The position numbers were made by a program, and so were the translations under genes. The notes under the pieces were generated by a model. The model did no database searches and was not told the origin of the DNA. It worked only from the letters and a program-made list of their open reading frames with translations. From assembly GCA_048595465.1 (NCBI GenBank), contig JBJPGE010000001.1:10081-74080 (forward strand): DNA of 64,000 nt, in the 5' to 3' direction. The DNA comes from GCA-002733105 sp048595465 (GTDB lineage: Bacteria > Pseudomonadota > Gammaproteobacteria > Nitrosococcales > Methylophagaceae). This document shows positions 61,042 to 64,000 of this stretch, piece after piece (within the stretch, counting starts at the first letter, position 1; each line of letters starts with the position of its first letter).

Positions 61042-61833
61042 ATGGACAAACAGGTAACGCCATTACGCCCTCCCCTGAAATGGGCGGGGGGCAAGCGTTG
61101 GCTTATTCCGAAATTAGAAAAAATCTGGAAAAAACATTCAGGTTTACGTTTAGTCGAACCATTTTGCGGTGGTCTATCTGTTGCTCTTGGCTTAAAAGCT
61201 GAAAAAGCATTATTAAATGATGTTAATTTTGCCGTTATTAACTTTTACCAGCAAATTCAGCAAGGTTTAAAGCTAGATATTTCTCTTGAGAATGATGAAA
61301 CGGCTTACTATCGCCAAAGAACTGAATTTAATCGTTTAAATCAGAAGGGTGGATCTGAAAATACCACCGCTCAATTATTTTATTATCTAAACCGTACTGG
61401 CTATAACGGTCTTTGCCGTTTTAATAAATCAGGTGGTTATAACGTACCCTTTGGTCGCTATAAAAAAATCAATTATCAGACTGATTTTACGCCATATCAA
61501 ACAGTCTTATCTCGCTGGGAATTTAGTAATAAAGATTTTGCTGAATTAGATGTGAATGAAAATGATTTTATTTATGCCGATCCTCCTTACGACGTGCCTT
61601 TTCGTCAATATTCACAACAAGGTTTTGATTGGGAGGATCAAGTTAGACTTGCAGAATGGTTAGCAGAACATAAGGGTCCCGTTGTCATATCAAACCAAGC
61701 AACGGAACGAATCATCAAGTTATATAAAGAGCTTGGTTTTAAATTAAAATATCTTGATGCACCGCGTCGAATTAGCTGCAAAGCAAATGGTAGAAAGGCT
61801 GTTAAAGAGGTGATAGCGACGCGCGGTTTTTGA
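61042..61833 (+). CDS. DNA adenine methyltransferase (Dam type)
   Basis: Methylates adenine, probably in GATC, for mismatch repair and replication timing. The 263-residue alpha-class enzyme has PPLKWAGGKRWLIPKL near residue 9, VEPFCGGLSVALGL (SAM motif), YYLNRTGYNGLCRFN, and the catalytic IYADPPYDVPF near residue 180. It begins on the base after the lpd stop, which is unusual and suggests coexpression with the pyruvate dehydrogenase operon. No cognate restriction gene is next to it. Target GATC is inferred from family likeness. Confidence 0.88.
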   Translation: MDKQVTPLRPPLKWAGGKRWLIPKLEKIWKKHSGLRLVEPFCGGLSVALGLKAEKALLNDVNFAVINFYQQIQQGLKLDISLENDETAYYRQRTEFNRLNQKGGSENTTAQLFYYLNRTGYNGLCRFNKSGGYNVPFGRYKKINYQTDFTPYQTVLSRWEFSNKDFAELDVNENDFIYADPPYDVPFRQYSQQGFDWEDQVRLAEWLAEHKGPVVISNQATERIIKLYKELGFKLKYLDAPRRISCKANGRKAVKEVIATRGF

Positions 61834-61839
61834 TATAAT
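61831..61839 (+). promoter_or_regulatory. Candidate extended -10 promoter of argG
   Basis: TGATATAAT contains a perfect TATAAT at 61834-61839 with the TG of an extended -10 at 61831. No good -35 is seen 17 bases upstream. It overlaps the dam stop codon and lies 47 bases before the argG ATG. Confidence 0.5.
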
Positions 61840-61886
61840 GTTCAATTAGTTATAAATCACATCGTTTTACAGGAAGAAAATCTCAC

Positions 61887-63095
61887 ATGTCAAAGATCAA
61901 AAAAGTCGTTCTTGCCTATTCAGGTGGTCTCGATACTTCAATTATTCTGAAATGGTTACAAGATACTTATGATTGTGAAGTGGTGACGTTTACTGCTGAT
62001 ATCGGTCAAGGTGAAGAAGTTGAGCCAGCGCGTGCCAAAGCACAAGCAATGGGAATCAAAGAAATTTATATTGAAGACTTACGAGAAGAGTTTGCCCGTG
62101 ATTATGTATTCCCAATGTTCCGCGCCAACACTATTTATGAAGGTGAATATTTATTAGGAACTTCAATTGCTAGACCATTGATTGCTAAGCGTTTAGTTGA
62201 GATTGCTGCTGAAGTAGGTGCAGAGGCTATTTCTCATGGTGCTACTGGAAAAGGAAACGATCAAGTGCGTTTCGAATTGGGAGCTTATGCATTAAGCCCT
62301 GAAATTCAAGTGATTGCACCTTGGCGTGAATGGGATTTAAATTCTCGTCAAAGTTTGTTGGATTATGCTGAAGAGCATGGTATTCCCGTGGAAATGAAAC
62401 GGGGTAAGAAATCACCTTATTCAATGGATGCTAACTTACTTCATATTTCTTATGAAGGCGACATATTAGAAGACCCTTGGACAGAGCCCGAAGCATCAAT
62501 GTGGCGTTGGAGTGTTTCTCCTGAAAAAGCCCCTGATGAAGCTACTTATTTAGAATTAACTTATGAAAAAGGAGATATTGTCGCTATAGATGGTAAGGAC
62601 ATGTCACCCGCGACAGTTATGGAGTATTTGAATAAGGTCGGTGGTGCAAATGGTATCGGACGTTTAGATATGGTTGAAAACCGTTACGTAGGCATGAAAG
62701 CACGTGGTTGTTATGAAACGCCAGCGGGCACAATTATGATTCCTGCACATCGTGCAATGGAGTCAATTACTGTTGACCGTGAAGCGGCGCACCTTAAAGA
62801 TGAGTTTATGCCACGTTATGCTAGTTTAATTTACAATGGCTATTGGTGGTCGCCTGAGCGTGAAATGTTACAAGTGATGATTGATAAATCACAGCAAACT
62901 GTTAACGGAAAGGTTAGAATCAAGCTTTATAAAGGAAACGTGATTGTTGTTGGGCGTGCATCTGAAACGGATAGCTTGTTTGATGAATCAATTGCAACAT
63001 TTGAAGATGATGATGGAGCGTATAATCAAAAAGATGCTGAAGGCTTTATTAAACTGAATGCATTAAGGCTCAAAATTGCAGGACGAAAAAAATAA
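61887..63095 (+). CDS. argG: Argininosuccinate synthase
   Basis: Joins citrulline and aspartate with ATP in arginine synthesis. The 402-residue protein begins MSKIKKVVLAYSGGLDTSIIL with the PP-loop SGGLDTS, then has HGATGKGNDQVRFE near residue 115, YSMDANLLHISYEGDILEDP near 185 and an ending that fits the short (type I) family. It has its own promoter candidate. Confidence 0.98.
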   Translation: MSKIKKVVLAYSGGLDTSIILKWLQDTYDCEVVTFTADIGQGEEVEPARAKAQAMGIKEIYIEDLREEFARDYVFPMFRANTIYEGEYLLGTSIARPLIAKRLVEIAAEVGAEAISHGATGKGNDQVRFELGAYALSPEIQVIAPWREWDLNSRQSLLDYAEEHGIPVEMKRGKKSPYSMDANLLHISYEGDILEDPWTEPEASMWRWSVSPEKAPDEATYLELTYEKGDIVAIDGKDMSPATVMEYLNKVGGANGIGRLDMVENRYVGMKARGCYETPAGTIMIPAHRAMESITVDREAAHLKDEFMPRYASLIYNGYWWSPEREMLQVMIDKSQQTVNGKVRIKLYKGNVIVVGRASETDSLFDESIATFEDDDGAYNQKDAEGFIKLNALRLKIAGRKK

Positions 63096-63124
63096 AACTA
63101 AATATGTAGGTTGGATAAAAGAAA

Positions 63125-64000
63125 GTGGAATATAACGAATATCAAGAGCAAGCAGCGGAGTATATGCGTTTAGTGCTCCCGCTAATGAAAAAACATGGCA
63201 TTGCTATGACCCCTGCAAACTATGCGGTGTGGTATGAGTATGTTGCAGGTAATAATGAGGCATTAAAGCATGCTGTAGACTCTCATGTTGATGATAACGA
63301 GCGTTTGACTGAAAAACAAAGCGGCGAGTTGTATCAAAAATTCTTTGATCGCGAAAAGGATCAGACTGCGTTATTGGAAATGCGCCAGGATTTAAGACGT
63401 GTTTTGGCAGAGGTGCTTACTTTCGTTTCTTCTGGCGTGACATCATCCAAAAAAACCAGCTCTAATCTGACAGGTATTATTGATAAGTTTCACCCTGATA
63501 TGAAGCAAGAAGATGTTCGAGGCATGGTTGATGATGTATTGTCGGAAACACGTTTGGCCGTCTCTACAAGTGAGCTATTGTCCGAACGCTTAAATACTAC
63601 GATGATTGAAATGCAAGATTTGAAGAAAGATCTTGATGTTGCTCGACGTGAAGCAAAAATAGATACATTAACAAAGCTAGCAAATCGGAAAGCACTGGAT
63701 GAATTGTTAGAAAAAGCAACCAGAGATGCTGATAGTAATAATGTAGAACTGTGCATCATTTTCTCTGACTTGGATTTGTTTAAAAAAGTAAATGACAAGC
63801 ACGGTCATTTAGTGGGCGATCAAGTATTAAGAGTTGTTGCTAACACGCTGAAAGGGGCTGTAAAAGGCCGAGATCTTGTTGCACGATACGGTGGCGAAGA
63901 ATTTGCTATTGTAATACTGAACACTAGCATTGAGAACGTTAAGAGTTTAGCTGAAAATATACGTGCTGAAATTGCGGCAAAACGCATGCAACGTAAAGAT
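63125..64000 (+). CDS. Diguanylate cyclase, GGDEF family (3' truncated)
   Basis: A 292-residue fragment open to the end of the window. The N-terminal part (about 1-165; YNEYQEQAAEYMRLVLPLMKKHG then MTPANYAVWYEYVAG) is a helical domain that precedes GGDEF in a known gammaproteobacterial cyclase subfamily. The GGDEF domain (from about 170) has TLTKLANRKALDELLE, FSDLDLFKKVND and RYGGEEFAIVIL, so the cyclase site is intact. Start is taken as GTG 63125, 29 bases after argG, with a weak ribosome site; the next methionine is at residue 14, which would cut the conserved helix. Confidence 0.85.
   Translation, partial: MEYNEYQEQAAEYMRLVLPLMKKHGIAMTPANYAVWYEYVAGNNEALKHAVDSHVDDNERLTEKQSGELYQKFFDREKDQTALLEMRQDLRRVLAEVLTFVSSGVTSSKKTSSNLTGIIDKFHPDMKQEDVRGMVDDVLSETRLAVSTSELLSERLNTTMIEMQDLKKDLDVARREAKIDTLTKLANRKALDELLEKATRDADSNNVELCIIFSDLDLFKKVNDKHGHLVGDQVLRVVANTLKGAVKGRDLVARYGGEEFAIVILNTSIENVKSLAENIRAEIAAKRMQRKD

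Overview
The window looks like a chromosomal segment of an AT-rich gammaproteobacterium. Support comes from the rpe-gph-trpE-trpG-trpD-trpC order, the divergent crp/yhfA pair, a homodimeric-type aceE-aceF-lpd operon, and gene content typical of gammaproteobacteria (Vfr/CRP-type regulator, YcgL, UPF0114, DUF1244, DUF2835, DUF3530). A MotY-like sodium-motor protein and a CPA1-type Na+/H+ antiporter suggest a flagellated marine or saline lifestyle. A Methylophaga-like (Piscirickettsiaceae/Thiotrichales) host is my best guess; this is inference from gene content and sequence feel, not a search result. No rRNA, tRNA, CRISPR array, transposase or phage gene was seen.

Layout. 1-5.7 kb: 5'-truncated ampD, then pcnB-folK-deoxynucleoside kinase-panB-panC and panD-yqhA, giving RNA polyadenylation, folate, nucleoside salvage and pantothenate functions. 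5.8-12.6 kb: a GluR0-like ligand-gated channel on +, convergent with a minus-strand run of yhfA, DUF885 peptidase-like, ycgL, voltage-gated K+ channel, dicarboxylate/amino-acid symporter and OprD-like porin. 12.7-18.9 kb: crp on +, convergent with rpe-gph-trpE-trpG-trpD-trpC on -, which is interrupted between trpG and trpD by a large palindrome. 19-27.7 kb: DUF3530 protein, spermidine-synthase-like protein, mrp, dcd, a membrane-tethered acyl-carrier-like protein, a WD40 lipoprotein, a NIF3-like protein, pepN, a HIT protein and DUF2835. 27.7-31.1 kb: a PAS-GGDEF-EAL protein and an RDD protein on -. 31.2-36.9 kb: purL, a thrombospondin-3-repeat OmpA protein and a helix-hairpin-helix membrane protein. 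36.9-42.2 kb on -: Smr protein, acidic membrane protein, Na+/H+ antiporter, motY, apt and a small secreted protein. 42.4-51.6 kb: PqiC-like lipoprotein, gyrA, a second palindrome, pheA, ispH, peptide ABC permease and double ATPase, DUF1244. 51.6-55.2 kb: zinc-finger anti-sigma and ECF sigma divergent from a bufferin-like Cys-repeat protein, DoxX, msrP and msrQ. 55.3-64 kb: aceE-aceF-lpd-dam, argG and a truncated diguanylate cyclase.

Most of the window is housekeeping. The most interesting parts are: (i) the compact ECF sigma/anti-sigma/bufferin/DoxX/MsrPQ locus, which lacks the usual DUF692 and DUF2063 maturation partners; (ii) the glutamate-receptor-like channel with a non-TVGYG filter region; (iii) the membrane-anchored acyl-carrier-like protein followed by a seven-repeat WD40 lipoprotein; (iv) two large palindromic elements sharing a core, one inside the trp operon and one carrying the pheA ribosome binding site; and (v) a CRP protein that keeps its DNA-reading residues but has changed several cAMP-contact positions.
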